Part shown: positions 25,169-37,216 of the stretch, piece by piece
Numbering within the stretch: the first letter of the stretch is position 1
Layout: every line of letters starts with the position of its first letter
Source of the DNA: Magnolia sinica
Taxonomy: Eukaryota; Streptophyta; Magnoliopsida; Magnoliales; Magnoliaceae
Length of the DNA: 64,000 nt
Assembly (NCBI RefSeq): GCF_029962835.1
Contig: NC_080584.1
Location: 78,768,862 to 78,832,861 of the forward strand
Direction of reading: 5' to 3'
Translations under genes and position numbers: made by a program
The notes under the pieces: model-generated
The model's input: only the letters and a program-made list of their open reading frames with translations
Database searches by the model: none
What the model was told of the DNA's origin: nothing

Positions 25169-26673
25169 ATCTACCCCCCTTAAACATATTTCACCCTCAA
25201 AATTTAATACTTCCACTATCCGAGTCATTTTCCATGTCTCTAAGGATTTCCTACTTCCTATGTTTGAGGTAATATGAGTAAATAGTTGTAGTAGGTATCA
25301 ATTTGTAATCCTATTAAATCTCGATCCTTTACTTGATCAGGGCATTGGGTCATTGAGATTTGTAAGGACTTTAGAATTCGAGTCAAACTACGCAAATTTC
25401 GTTTAAGCATGGTTCCATCAGTTCATAATCCCGATCGTTTTAGACTTACGGGAAATCCCACGTACTCTTATATTCTTATAAAGGATGAGTCTACATGGCC
25501 CATTACGCTTTCACTACGTACTCTGATTTTCCAATATACTACTTGAATTTTGATATGCCTCTATCATCCTCACTGGTTCATTAGGCTTAGGTTTTCAATG
25601 TGCTATTCATAAGTTACATATATATAGGTCTAGGCGTGCGTATAAATGGCTATGTGAATTGGGACGCCACATCCTACCCCCTTTAAAAGAAAATCTTGAC
25701 CCTGAGATTTGATATTTGGATAAAACGCTCGCACCTTGCTTAATGTGTTTCATAATTCCAGGGTCCTAATCACTCTACATCCTTGGAAAAATATTCCTCG
25801 TTTCGCCCTGAAGGCTAGAGATCCTAACTGGACTAGATGATAAAGGATAGGTTAGGTTTCATAAAGGACAGGCCAAATCATCCATTCATTGTTTGAACCT
25901 AAGCTTTAGTATCGTTCCTTACATAAACATTGTAATTTCCAAAAAGAATCTCTCTATATAGATAGCTTGTCACTCTCAGAATTATATCTCATGATCCATG
26001 AACACATTTTATTCAAAATTTTGGGGCCTAAGCCCCTGACTTATTCCTGAAGCTATAGGAAAATTCATGAGGCATGATTCCACAGTTTGGGGGGTGTTTT
26101 TACCCATGTGAGGTATATAAAATTTTGTTGTCCAACAGTAATTTCTACTGATTTGGGCTACTGTCGTATTATTTTGGAATTTTATACATACCCATTCGAG
26201 CTGAAATTTTAGAAGAAGGCTAATGGAGGCCTAAGTAATCTATTAGAAAAATTTTAAAATTTTCTGATGTGTCTTGTTTCTACAACTAGTGGAGATTTCC
26301 CCACATGTCATAATTTCATTGAAGCAGTCAAAAATTCTAGAATAATTTGAAAATCTCTATTCCCATAAGGGAAACTTGTTCTTCTTGCTTGTGACATTAT
26401 TTAAGGCTAACTTTTAGTTCAAAAAAATTTATTTGGGATTTTGGGGATTTATTCCGAGGGTACCTAGATTAGTAGTTTCTAAATTTCACGTCTAACTTGA
26501 TAATTCCAATGGGGAACCTGAATATGGGTTTCTAATCCATCAACTCCCTAATTCCTTTGGGAATTCATTTTAATACATGTATCTACTTCATTATATGTCC
26601 AAGTCGAGTAAAACTTATGGTGGTCTACTCCCCTCAGGCCCAGTTAATATCATTCTCATGCTCTGATACCAAC
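25169..26673 (-). other. LARD-like internal segment 2
   Basis: Non-coding, 1505 bp. It has the better preserved signals: the polypurine complement CTACCCCCCTTAA at 25171-25183 and the tRNA-Met primer complement at its right end. No gag, protease, integrase or reverse transcriptase motif is visible in six frames. The longest open frames are shorter than 100 codons and not conserved in segment 1. Confidence 0.8.
26660..26671 (-). other. LARD-like primer-binding site (tRNA-Met)
   Basis: GCTCTGATACCA on the plus strand is TGGTATCAGAGC on the minus strand, two bases from the edge of LTR-C. Its position makes LTR-C the 5' LTR of the array. Confidence 0.85.
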
Positions 26674-29600
26674 TATAACATACTGAATTTTCATGACCAG
26701 ATGTTATACTCGTGCCCAAAAAAATCAGGTGTTAATAATGTAAAACTTGGATGCATTACAAATCACACCTTTAAAAAAAAATCGCATTTGGATACATTCA
26801 TGAAGGTAACATTCAGAAGAATAAAATCGACTAGATTGATTATTTCATTAGAGTAAAGAAATTCAATAAATAATCAAATGACTTCTCAATGGAAGCTTAT
26901 TACATTAATCGAGTTCGCAGCGGAAGTATAAAACTAAATCATAAAATTGTCTTCTTATTCTTTCAGTATAGTTTTCCATAGAGAGATGGTCTTCTAGGTC
27001 TTCATTCTGTACGTCACATGCATCATCTATACGGTTGGAGAGGGTCAATGCCCTACTCATAGTGATGGTTCTCCTTTAAGATTAACATTAATTCAAGAGA
27101 TTCATAAAAGTAATATAAGGGTTCTGATATGTCACGTACTCCACTAGTATGAGAAGTATCAGCATGCACAAACAACCTACATTAGATGCATGCCTAACAA
27201 AGTATGTGCGGCTCATCATATATAGTGATCATCACAATGTGGAATACGATTTATAGGAAATAAGACTCGACCCACACCCCATAAATACGGATATTTTCCG
27301 GCATGGCCAACGCTAATGTAAATTTATGTGGACATGTTAAGGTGACACAACAACACGGTTGGAGGATTTACGTAATACGGTATGTTCATGGAGCGACTAT
27401 TTGCGACATCCAATCCCGAAAAAGTATTGTAACACATATGATGATTTAAATACATTGATTATGCACCACACCAACCAACCCATGAAATTACGTGTCAACC
27501 AAGAGGGCCGCTACCCGTAACGGATTACATCCATGATAAATATTGAGTCACTAGTTGTGATACCTTCAACACATCACTTGCATTGATAGACAACGCGATC
27601 TGAATCATGGAGGTTCTGGAATATCAAGACACATGCCCAAGCCTTAATGATAGATAGCACCAAGCCAATATAATAAAGAGAAGAGTGGTCAACTCAAAAG
27701 GTGGCAATGGCCAACATAACAAAGAGGAGAGTGACGATGGTCAACTCAATAAAGAAGAGTAGCAATGGCTAACGCAACAAATAAAAGAGTGGCAATGGTT
27801 AACTAAAAAATAAGGAGAGTGGTAATGGCCAACTTAATAAAAAGATAAGTGGTAGGGCCAACTCAAATTAAGAAACGAGTAGCAGGGCTAACTCAATAAA
27901 TTTGATAAGGCAAAGGCAAGGCTTGTATCCATGGCCCCACATAAATTCAGAAAGATCATTTGTAATTAACATCATTTTATAATCCCAAAAGAGGCAATAA
28001 TTATTGATGAGAAAATAGAGAGAAAATCATAGTAACTCGAGAATAGGTAAAAGACATGGAAAAGGGCACGTAAAAGGCAAGACAAAATGCATCAACTCAA
28101 TTAAGGTAAGATTAAACGATAAAACCAAAACTCTACAGATTTAAATGGATCTTAGAAAGGGAAGGGAAGTTTGTTGGCGTGACCTCCTCTTTCTCTTTCT
28201 TTTCTTTCTTTCTTTCTTTCTTTCTCCTTCTCTTCCTCTTTCTTTCTCTTGTACCTTCTTCTCTTTTCTTTTCCTTTCCTTTCCTTTCCTTTCTTTCTTT
28301 CTTTCTTTCTCTTTTCTTTTCCTTTTTTGTTGTTACGTCTTCTTTCTTTCTTTGTCTTTTCTTTTCCTTTTTTGCTACTACATCCAGCATAGAGCTGGAT
28401 GTTGCTCTCTCACTTTCTTGGTTTGGAGATCGGCCGAACTTGCACTACCTTTCCTCCTCACGTCCTTGTTTCTTGAATTCTTTGCCCTATATGATAAGTG
28501 TGTTTATATAGGGTATCTGGAACGTAATTCAAATTGCATAGAGACGCAGTCCGACTGTGTAAAGGCTGCGCAAGCTATGGTGTAATAGGAGAACACGGAG
28601 TGCACCGCCCCTAGCTCCAGCCCTCTTGCAATTTCTTTCTCAAATCCGACCCGTCTAATCCATTCAGCGTTCCATGACCTACCAACATACTGTTTTGGGA
28701 CCCTGATCGGGCGGTCCTGATGGATTTCATGTGGAGAAGATGCACGTGTTTTCATGGTGAAATTGTCCCGCATCGTTTTCCTCTCCTTTGGACAACTAAA
28801 GGTGCGTCAGATTGGCCATCTGATGCCCCCTGGTCCACTAGATCGAAGGTTGACGAGGGATATACAGAGCATTGCGAAGGAGATCTTTCTGCACCTCCGC
28901 GTGAAAGCTAGTGAATGCGTCCGTAAAACCTAGCATGGATCTAGACGCTGCTTCCCTTTCATCGTCACCCAAAGGTCCAATCATTCTCTTTCTTTCCTCC
29001 ATGCAAAGCAATCGCTCTGCCGGTCCATGAAGATGGATGATCGTTGATGGATGACGCTGAATCGTTTCATCGCTGAGTGATGGTGGGTCCCGCTGCACGT
29101 CTTCATTGGGATGTGTTTTGAATCTCTTACGCAAGGATTGTGGGAGAAGACAGGTTTTTGAAGGAGTCCATCGCACACACCATTGTTGACTCATGTTCGT
29201 GCACATGCACGTGTGCATGGGTTCATATGGACGACATGGGTTTACTCGGACCAGGCTTCTAAACATGGTGGTGGATGATCGTGGTGGGCCACTACTCATC
29301 CCAACGGACGGTTGTGCATCGAGTCCGGAAGGAAGAAAGGAAATTCCTTTCTTGTTTAAGATTCATCGAGTCAAACCATGTTGGACCCGATCTCTAATTT
29401 AGTGCAGTGCTGGTGTACACACCTGCATACACTCTCGATAGGCTGTGGGGCCCACAGTGATGTATCTGAGAAATCTACACCATCCATTTGTTTTTCCATC
29501 TAATTTAAAGGGGTGAGCCCAAATTTGAAACATGTCCAAAGATCAGGTGGCCCCAAAATCCATGGTTAATAGCTAATCTATCTATTGGGTCATTTTTACA

Positions 29601-30093
29601 ATGATCTAAGGGCTGAAATTCGACATGTACAGTTAATTTATGATACATACGTTAAGTTTCACATTAAACGGATCGTAGAAACCGTGTGATTTAGAATTCA
29701 GGGGTTTAAGTTAGTGGCAATTTCGTAATTATTGCTGATCTATGAGTTTTGTGAAATCTAAGGGTTTTACATGGTTATAGGCACATTTTTCAACAATTCC
29801 TACAAATGAACTTACATCGAAATCATTACATCTGGATAGTTATTTGTTAATTTAGTTATGATAAGGTTCATATGTCAAATCATGCGATGGATGGTCTTTG
29901 TCTTTAAAATCAACAATCAGATGGCTTGATCTTTGAATGAAGATAATTCCCAATGGTTATGTTTGTGTTGGGGTAAGGATGTAAGGATAGGATAGTTGGA
30001 TTGATATCGTACACATGTATATATTATATTGAATCTTATGGTAACGCTCGAGAACTTTCGATGCTCAAGTATCAAACTGTTCGGGGCGTTACA
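26674..30093 (-). repeat. LARD-like LTR-C (rightmost, 5' LTR)
   Basis: TATAACATACTG to GGGCGTTACA, 3420 bp. It holds the minisatellite at about 27670-27900, a longer pyrimidine tract (28185-28375) containing a repeated TTCTTTCTTTCTTTGTC-like block, and the minus-strand TATA at 28503. The target-site copy AGGTT follows at 30094. Confidence 0.88.
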
Positions 30094-30098
30094 AGGTT

Positions 30099-31803
30099 GG
30101 TCATAGATGTTCAGATTAACACAGGTGATACTCAGGCTGAGGCAGATGCGCAGACAGAGGTACAAGAAGGTCACTTAGAAGAAACACGTCATGAGATCGC
30201 ATGTTACCTGCAAGATACATGGATGGCTCTAACATCCCCTATGCCCTCATTACAAATGAGGGGGACACGTCTAATATTTTGGAGGCTCTTGATGAGTCTG
30301 AAGTAAAAAAGTGGAAGGCAGCAATGGACGATGAGATGAACTCTTTATACAAGAATAACACGTGCGAGCTGGTGGAGCTTCCAGTATGCCGAAAAGCGAT
30401 CGGGTGCTAGTAGATCTTCAAGAAGAAACCGGATATATATAAGGTAAGGTTGGTAGCGAAGGGTTAGGCTCAGAGAGAAGGAATCGACTTCACAGAGATA
30501 TTCACGCCGGTGGTTAAGTAAGTGTCTATCAGATTCGTATTGGCACTGGTTGCCCAATACAATCTAAAGCTGGAATAGATAGACGTGAAGACTACATTCC
30601 TACACGGAGAATTAGAAGAGCAGATCTACATGAAGCAACTAGAGGACTATGAAGTTAAAGAGGCAGGAAACAAGGTTTGTAGGTTAATAAGGTCATTATA
30701 CGGCTTAAAACAATCACCTATCCAGTAGTATAAGAACTTTGATTCTTTCATGTTGAGTCAGAAATTTACTATGAGTGAATACGATCATTATATTTATTAT
30801 AAGATACTGAGTGATGGCAAGTTCATTATCCTAGTATTGTATGTTGATGATATGTTGAATACCAATCATAATATGTCTTAAATCGATGTACTGAAGACTC
30901 AATTATCAAGGATATTTGAGATGAAAGATCCGGGATTGCAAAGAGAGTTCTCGACATTAATATACACAGAGACAAGAAGAGGAGTAGACTTTGGTTATCA
31001 CAAATAGAATACCTTGAAAAGGTATTGATCAAGTATGGGATGGATAATGCAAAGTCGGTTGGCGTTCCCTATGCGGCTCACTTCAAGCTTTCCTCAGAAC
31101 AATGTCTTAAATCTAATGAGAAAAAATAAGACACATCTCGTGTATCTTATTCAAACGTTATGGTAGTTTAATGTATGCTATGATTTATATAAAACTAGAT
31201 ATTTCACTAACAATTGGTGTTGTGAGTAGATACATGTCAAACCCTGGCAAGCAACAGTAGAAAGTGGTATAATGGGTACTTCGATATATTCGAGGTACAA
31301 AGGAATACGCCTTAACTTTTGAAAAGACAAGGGTAAAGTTGCTAGGGCATGTGGATTCAGACTATGCAGGTAGTGTGGATTCTAGAAAATCAACTTTAGG
31401 TTACTAATTTATATTAGTAGGTAGAGCGATTAGTTGGTTGTTAAAGCTTTAATTTACGATGGCTCTTTCTACGACCGAAGCAGTGTATATGGCAGTAACA
31501 GAAGCTTTCAAGGAAGGTGTCTAGTTGAGAGATATGATAAATTAGTTGGGGCTTCAGAAGGAAATCGTGCCGGTTAATTGTGATAGCAAGAGCGCTATTA
31601 ATTTAGCTAAAAGCTCTATTTATCATTCTCGTACTAAACACATTGATGTTCGTCACCGTTTTATCCGGCAGGTGCTTGAGGAAGGTAGCATGACTTTGAA
31701 GAAGATTCACACCAGCGTGAATCCAGCGGATATGCTCACCAAGGTGGTTCTTACAAAAAAGTTCAAGTTCTATGTAACTTCTCTGGGCTTGGCAATAGCG
31801 TAA
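30099..31803 (+). pseudogene. Copia-1 reverse transcriptase and RNase H remnant
   Basis: This continues the pol interrupted at 16800. Reverse transcriptase segments are legible across frames: KKWKAAMDDEMNSLYKNNT, GIDFTEIFTPVVK, IDVKTTFLHGELEEQIYMKQ and an intact YVDDML catalytic box (YVDD 30840-30851). RNase H follows, with VDSDYAGSVDSRKST near 31351, CDSKSAINLAKSSIYHSRTK near 31579 and ADMLTKV near 31726. Several stops, including TAG where relatives have tryptophan (30408), and frameshifts in the connection region near 30940 and 31130-31330 inactivate it. It would copy the RNA into DNA if intact. Confidence 0.87.
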
Positions 31804-31900
31804 AACTAAGAGGGAGTGTGCATGAGAAGCATTGATGGAGCTATGATAAGAGAAGAGGATAAGAAGTTACACATTTGATAATTGAAGACATGGTGTAGAT

Positions 31901-32636
31901 TGTTGTATTTAATGTCTTAAATCGAGTCAGATACAGGGCCTGTTGATGTCATTGATAAACTGTTCGATGCCACCTCTAATGGCATCGAACAATGCTCGAT
32001 CTCATCGGAATTTTTCGAATTTTCTCTAACTGGTTGCTGAACATATTGGTATCATTTTTCAATGTCATCGTAGAGTGTTCGATGCCATCAAAGTCAAGTT
32101 TGATGCCATCGAAGCTAGGTCGATGCGATTGAAGGAATCTAGAATTTCATGTGTCGCTCTGGACTATTTTGGTATTAGTTCGATGTCATCGAAGAATCTT
32201 CAATGCCATTGAAGGTTTAATGTCGATGACATCGAAGGGTATGCGATGCTATCGATCAGATCGCACCGAATTTCACAAATTTAGGAATTTGCAGAATTTT
32301 GTTTTCGATTTCGTTTGGGATTCTTCCCAAGGCTATATATATATATATATATATATAGGTGTAAACGGGATTGAGAGATATTACTAGGGTTTTAAATTCG
32401 TCCAAGTGGTTTCAAGTTGTGTAGCAATGGTGTGATTCGAAGTTGCTCGAATCGGGTAAGCCATTTCTCTTTGTAATTTCTATTTTTTTTTCATATTTCA
32501 TCTGTCGCTTTATGCTGTGCTTTTTTTTCACGAGGATATTTTTACGTAAAAATCTCTATATTCTCTTGTTGCTTGGTTTGTGCAATTGAATTGCTCTCCT
32601 AAATTCATCTCCGTGTGCTTCCGTGGTCCCCCGACG
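31901..32636 (+). repeat. Copia-1 3' LTR
   Basis: It begins TGTTGTATTTAATG after a decayed polypurine tract (TGGTGTAGAT) and ends near TCCCCCGACG. A cluster of TTCGATGCCATCGAA-like palindromes occupies about 31940-32260 and a TA run lies at 32334-32357. The last base is placed by comparison with the 5' LTR (CCCCCAATA) and may be off by one or two. Confidence 0.82.
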
Positions 32637-32641
32637 CAAAC

Positions 32642-33441
32642 TACATTTTAAAACTTGCTTTTAATAAATTCCAATCTTGTAGGCATTTCACGCCTATTTG
32701 AATGTCAGACGGATGCAGAACCACCGCTTTAAGTGGGAACGGGATTATAATGGTCGAACTTATCATCATTGGATTCTCAAATTTCGAGCTGATTTGTAGG
32801 ATTGTTTACTGAGAAATTTTCTTCTGGACAATTTTTCCGTAAAAGACTTTCTCAGAAGGTTCTCAGATTTTGAAGTTTTTCTAGTGATATTATTCAAAAA
32901 TCTTGCTGAAAATAAAACATGAAACTCATGTTTTACATCACATCAAAAATTTCAAATCTACGAATTAGTCAATTTGCTATGCTTTAATAGTACATTTCTT
33001 CTGACAATATGCCATTGCATTAGCTGCTAGAAATATGGAACCCAAAAAAAAAATTAAAAAAAAATACAAAAAACAAAAAACTCAAATCTTGTGATATTAG
33101 GCATGGTCTGGCCACATTGGTCAACAGATGAACGGCTCTGATTGCCCTGTGCATGATCCATGTATAAGGTGGAGATGACTCCCTACCTTCTCTTTTATTG
33201 AGATCAATTGGGGAAAAAAAAATAATAATAACTATTTTCACTCATTTTCATCAATCTATCTTGTGACGAGAAATTCAAATTTACATCAATGAGAGACGTG
33301 GGGCCCATGGATGAATGGTTAGGATCATTGTATCTCTGCTTTTTTTGGCCCAAGGCATGATATGTGCCACTAAGCACAGGTCAAGATGAGCTAGTCTTTA
33401 TTCATTGACCGGACATGGTTAATGGTTTTGCCACCATGTCC
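32642..33441. other. Non-coding intergenic DNA
   Basis: AT-rich, with no coding signal. A short perfect hairpin (arms CCGGACATGG / CCATGTCCGG) lies at about 33410-33442, next to the MITE-like repeat that follows. Confidence 0.45.
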
Positions 33442-33878
33442 GGTGACCCCAACCAACTAGTTGGTGTCAAATCTCTATGGGCCCATCATGTTTTATGTGT
33501 TTTATCCACACTGTTCATCCATTTTGTCAACTCATCTTTAGATCCTGAGCTAAAACAATGAGGCAGATTCAAAGATCAAGTCAACAGCAACATAGGAATT
33601 GCACGCTTGCCATTGAAAACGTAATGGGCCCAAATTCCCTTCGCCCAGGTCTATGTGACCTTATGAAGAGGTTGGATGACAAATAAACATCATTGTGAGC
33701 CGTAGGAAGGTTTCAACGATGGACATCATTCTCTCCATTATTTCCTGTGGTGTGGTCCACTTGAGCTTGTGATCTTTAAAAATGAGCTAGAAAATAGATA
33801 GACGGTGTGGATAAAACACGTGCATCATGAGGGTCATAGAGATTTGACACCAGCTAGCTGGCTGGTGTTGGGATCACC
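33442..33878. repeat. MITE-like foldback repeat with about 100-bp inverted ends
   Basis: The left end (GGTGACCCCAACCAACTAG, then TTGGTGTCAAATCTCTATG and a TTTATCCACACTG stretch) is matched in reverse complement by the right end (GGTGATCCCAACACCAGCC, then GCTGGTGTCAAATCTCTATG). It is non-coding and 437 bp long. Long terminal inverted repeats suggest a non-autonomous Mutator- or hAT-like element. I could not find a convincing target-site duplication. Confidence 0.6.
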
Positions 33879-35450
33879 AGCCAAACCTCGTCCCAGTCAA
33901 CCCGTACCCCTAGTGGGCCCTGCTGTCGCTGTGCCACGCGTGGAACAGCTAGACTATTTAAGCTTTCCTAGGTCTCAGTTCACGTTAAAAATGGGAAAAG
34001 TCTAAACGAATGTTACGTTTAACCAATGGTTGTAACTTTATTGCCATGGGTTATCCAGAGTAAAGACAGCGAGATGACGGTACCGATCCAATGATCGTAC
34101 ATCCATATGACCGGCTGTGATTGGCAAGGTTCCTGATTATCAGAAGAGATCTTAACTTGGGTTGACTGGGTCAAAAGTGTTATTTAGGGAAGGGAGGAGC
34201 AATTTCATCATTTCAGGAAATGTACACCTCTACTGGTGGAATTATATAATAGAGGCCTGCATCTTTTTCCACCATTCATGGGTTTTAAATTATGATAGGT
34301 GCACTGCACCATACATTAAAAACAAATATCAGGTTGATACAATACTTTTGTGGCGCATCAGAACTATTTAATAGTCAATCACCACCTTTTCCTTTGATGT
34401 GGTCCACCTGAGATTTGGATCTGCTTCATTTCTGGGCTCATAGCCTAAAATGAGCTGAAAAACATGATCAATGTGGATATACAAAACATAAATGAAGGTG
34501 GGCCCCATGGTCAGGGTCGCACCGTGTGTTGTGAGGCCCGGGCTGCACCTAATCCGAATGAAACATGCCCTTCCGAAGAGCAATCATGCAGTAGGAAACG
34601 GGCTTATTTCTGTGGTATCCCGGGTTTTTCATTTCTGACTAGTGAGATTACTAATTAGTTAATCTAGGCCACTGAAAGATTTAAAATAACATCGAATTGA
34701 ATATTATCTAAAGAAATTCTCAATAAAACAATCTTAACAATTCGAATTGTGGCATAAGCTTATTATTTTGTCAGTGAAAAAGTATTCCGGTATTGGAGGT
34801 TTCTATCATTTTGTTAGGAAGATATTTTGGAAATATTCAATCTGCTTCCTTACACATAAAATCATCGGTGTAGATTATCCAACGAAGGGCCTTCTTTGAT
34901 ACACGGATTGCCTTGTGACCTGTCGTGGCAAGATTTGATTGCACTTGTAGTGACCACTTCAATATTGTTCCATGCCGGTCAAAGTTCTACATATGCATTT
35001 CATTCACACCATTCATTCATTTTGCTATCTCATTGCAGGGAATGAGCCAAAAACCAAAACTGATCCAGAAGTTAAGTATACTACACCACAGGAAGCAGTG
35101 GGACAGTGATGCCTATTGTTAAAACCTTCCTAGGGCCCACTGTAATTTTTATTTGCAATCCAAGCCGTTCATAAAGTCATGTAAACATTGATGAAGTCAA
35201 AATATGAAAAATAGCTAACTTTTGTAGCCCACAAAAAGTTTTCAACAATGGGATTTAATCCCCACTATTTTCTGTGGTGTGGTCTACTTGAGCTTTGGAT
35301 ACACTCATTTTTTAGCCCATTCTCTTAAGCAAGATGAAAAAATTAATGGCCATCATGGATAAAACAAATACATGTGGTGGGGTACATAGAGCTTTGACCA
35401 GTGCCAGTAACTATCAAGCTCAGTACTGGAGGGGTCACTACCCAATCCAC
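33879..35450. other. Non-coding DNA with fragments of the MITE-like family
   Basis: Words typical of the neighbouring foldback repeats recur without clear ends: GTGGTCCACCTGAG and GGTGGGCCCCA around 34399-34510, and GGGCCCACTGTAATTTTTATTT with GTGGTGTGGTCTACTTGAGC around 35120-35290. These look like diverged or truncated copies. No coding region is supported. Confidence 0.4.
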
Positions 35451-37216
35451 CTCCCATTCGATTACCCAATTGTCAAAGATGGGCCACAAATCATGTTTGA
35501 AAGTTATTTTGTAACTCATTCTTTCCTGTCACATGGTTCAATTAAATCCTACCACGTCAAGTCACAGGCACCCTGTGTGGGGTGATGACTTTCAAATGTC
35601 TAGCTAGACTAGTATCAATCAAGACCTTTCTTGGTAGGCTTCAAATGAAAGATAAAGCAGAAACATTTAATTTTATATAAGATGATACCTGTACCTTTTG
35701 TAATGTGGTTGTTAGAATTTATGGAGAAGTTTTTTATTTTTTATTTTTAATGCCCTTTCCTTTTCTGGCTTTGAAGGAAGATTCATGATAAATTTGATCT
35801 TACTCCATCGTTTGGATTATCCATTAGGGAGTGTGCAAATCTTTGTTAATAATGCTAGAAATGAGCTAAACAGTTTTTGGATGATTAATAAATTTCCCAG
35901 TGGATCACCAACTTGCAGTTCTTACTGGAGTTTTCTCGCTAAGTTAGGTTGTTTTTTTTTTTTTTTTGGAAAACGGTTAGCCTTCAATAAAATTTCCCTG
36001 GATTGCCTGAGTTGTGCCCTCCATAGAGCTTTTTCAAACAAACCATTTTTTTTTCTGAAAACTCACAAAAAAAAAATAGTCATTAATAAATTTTCCCCTC
36101 AAATCATCCAACTGCAGTCCCGGATGGGTTGATATTAATCGGTCTAAAAGATTTATTTGGAAGAACTCTTTTGTTACCTGTTGACGGCCTTCGTTGGTAG
36201 GCTTAAGATGAAAAGTAGATTAAAAAGATCTTAATATCATATCATTTAAAAATTATATTTTTTATAATTTGGGGTTAGAATCCATCGAGGTTTTTTTTTT
36301 TTTTTCACTATGATTTCCCCATTATAGAATTAAATCAAGTAACTACTCTTCAAACCTTCAATGAGTTGAGCAGATTCATTTAGATTTTGAGCCTAGCCTG
36401 CTAAAGATGGGCTTCCACTCATATATTAGGCCAATGGGTTGGGGTCTGACCTAAAATTTTATCCTATATTATTAATGGGCTGGTTTGGGCTCCATATTTG
36501 ACCCATCAGCCTGTCCCATTTAAGGTTTCATGGACATTTTTGTCATATGGTGGAGCACTCTTCATGAACAACCAAGCATAGTGATAAATACTTGTTCTTG
36601 GTGACTTTTAGGCAGAGAAATTTCTTGCGAGATTTTTAAATTTTAAAGCTTTTCCCATGATATTATGGGGAAAATCTGGCCTAAAATAAATTATTTAAAA
36701 ATATTTATTGTGAATAAAAACAAATTTATATAATTAATTCTTTATTATATTTAACTATTTTTGCGATATCATTGTGATAATATCATTTAGTGTATTTTTC
36801 ATGATATTATTGGGAGAATTTCAAGATCTCAGTGATGGTTGTCACATTGCAGCCAGGATCTTGCAGCACTCTGGGTGGCTGGGATCAGGCTCGGGCGTAT
36901 TTTAGTTCGGCTCGTCAAGGCCCAGGCAAGCTGGACATGGCTTATTGACCAGCTCGACCCTGGCTTATTGACAATCCTGGTACTTATCCAAAGCAAGCTG
37001 GACGTGGGCTTCCTCGCCCAGCTCTGGCAGATCACTGCCGCCGCCATCCTGCTGGAAAATGAACTGGCTGATTATAATTGGAGTTGAAATTCTAGAAATG
37101 CTAATGTTCAAGCACTAGCAAAGAAGCACAAGGGCTTGTTCTAATACAAGAAGATGGCACATGACCCATCCATTTTGGGCCCACTATATCAAAGGCCCAG
37201 AATAAGTACATGAGAT
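35451..37216. other. Unassigned non-coding stretch
   Basis: Mostly AT-rich with T and A homopolymers (for example 35951-35967 and 36290-36305). A patch at 36835-37080 is clearly richer in G and C and has an open frame of about 80 codons, but no family resemblance. I see no RNA gene. Confidence 0.4.

Larger units (their letters stand above)
16801..30093 (-). mobile_element. Three-LTR LARD-like non-coding retrotransposon array
   Basis: Three direct LTRs (16801-20169, 21761-25168, 26674-30093) alternate with two internal segments of 1591 and 1505 bp. Each LTR starts TRTAACATMC and ends GTTACA on the plus strand. A tRNA-Met primer complement beside the left end of LTR-C and a polypurine complement beside the right end of LTR-B put the element on the minus strand. 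The array is flanked by AGGTT at 16796-16800 and 30094-30098, so it sits in the Copia-1 pol as a single insertion. Very long LTRs and a short interior without coding capacity fit a large retrotransposon derivative (LARD). The extra LTR-internal unit could have come from unequal crossing-over between LTRs after insertion. No enzyme domain is visible in either internal segment. Confidence 0.88.
11768..32636 (+). mobile_element. Copia-1: Ty1/copia element split by two later insertions
   Basis: The LTRs at 11768-14597 and 31901-32636 share TTGTATTTRATGTCTTAAATC near their start and GTGTGCTTYYGTRRTCCCCC near their end. Flanking TAAAC (11763-11767) and CAAAC (32637-32641) match at 4 of 5 bases. The interior order is primer site, gag, protease, integrase, then a 13.3-kb LARD-like insertion, then reverse transcriptase and RNase H. 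Integrase preceding reverse transcriptase makes it Ty1/copia. Without the two insertions the element would be close to 5.4 kb. Every coding part has stops or frameshifts. Confidence 0.88.

Noticed and set aside
36829-37087. Overlapping open frames of 72 and 82 codons on both strands in a GC-richer patch
   Set aside because: No family resemblance, no splice or promoter structure, and both strands are open simply from composition.
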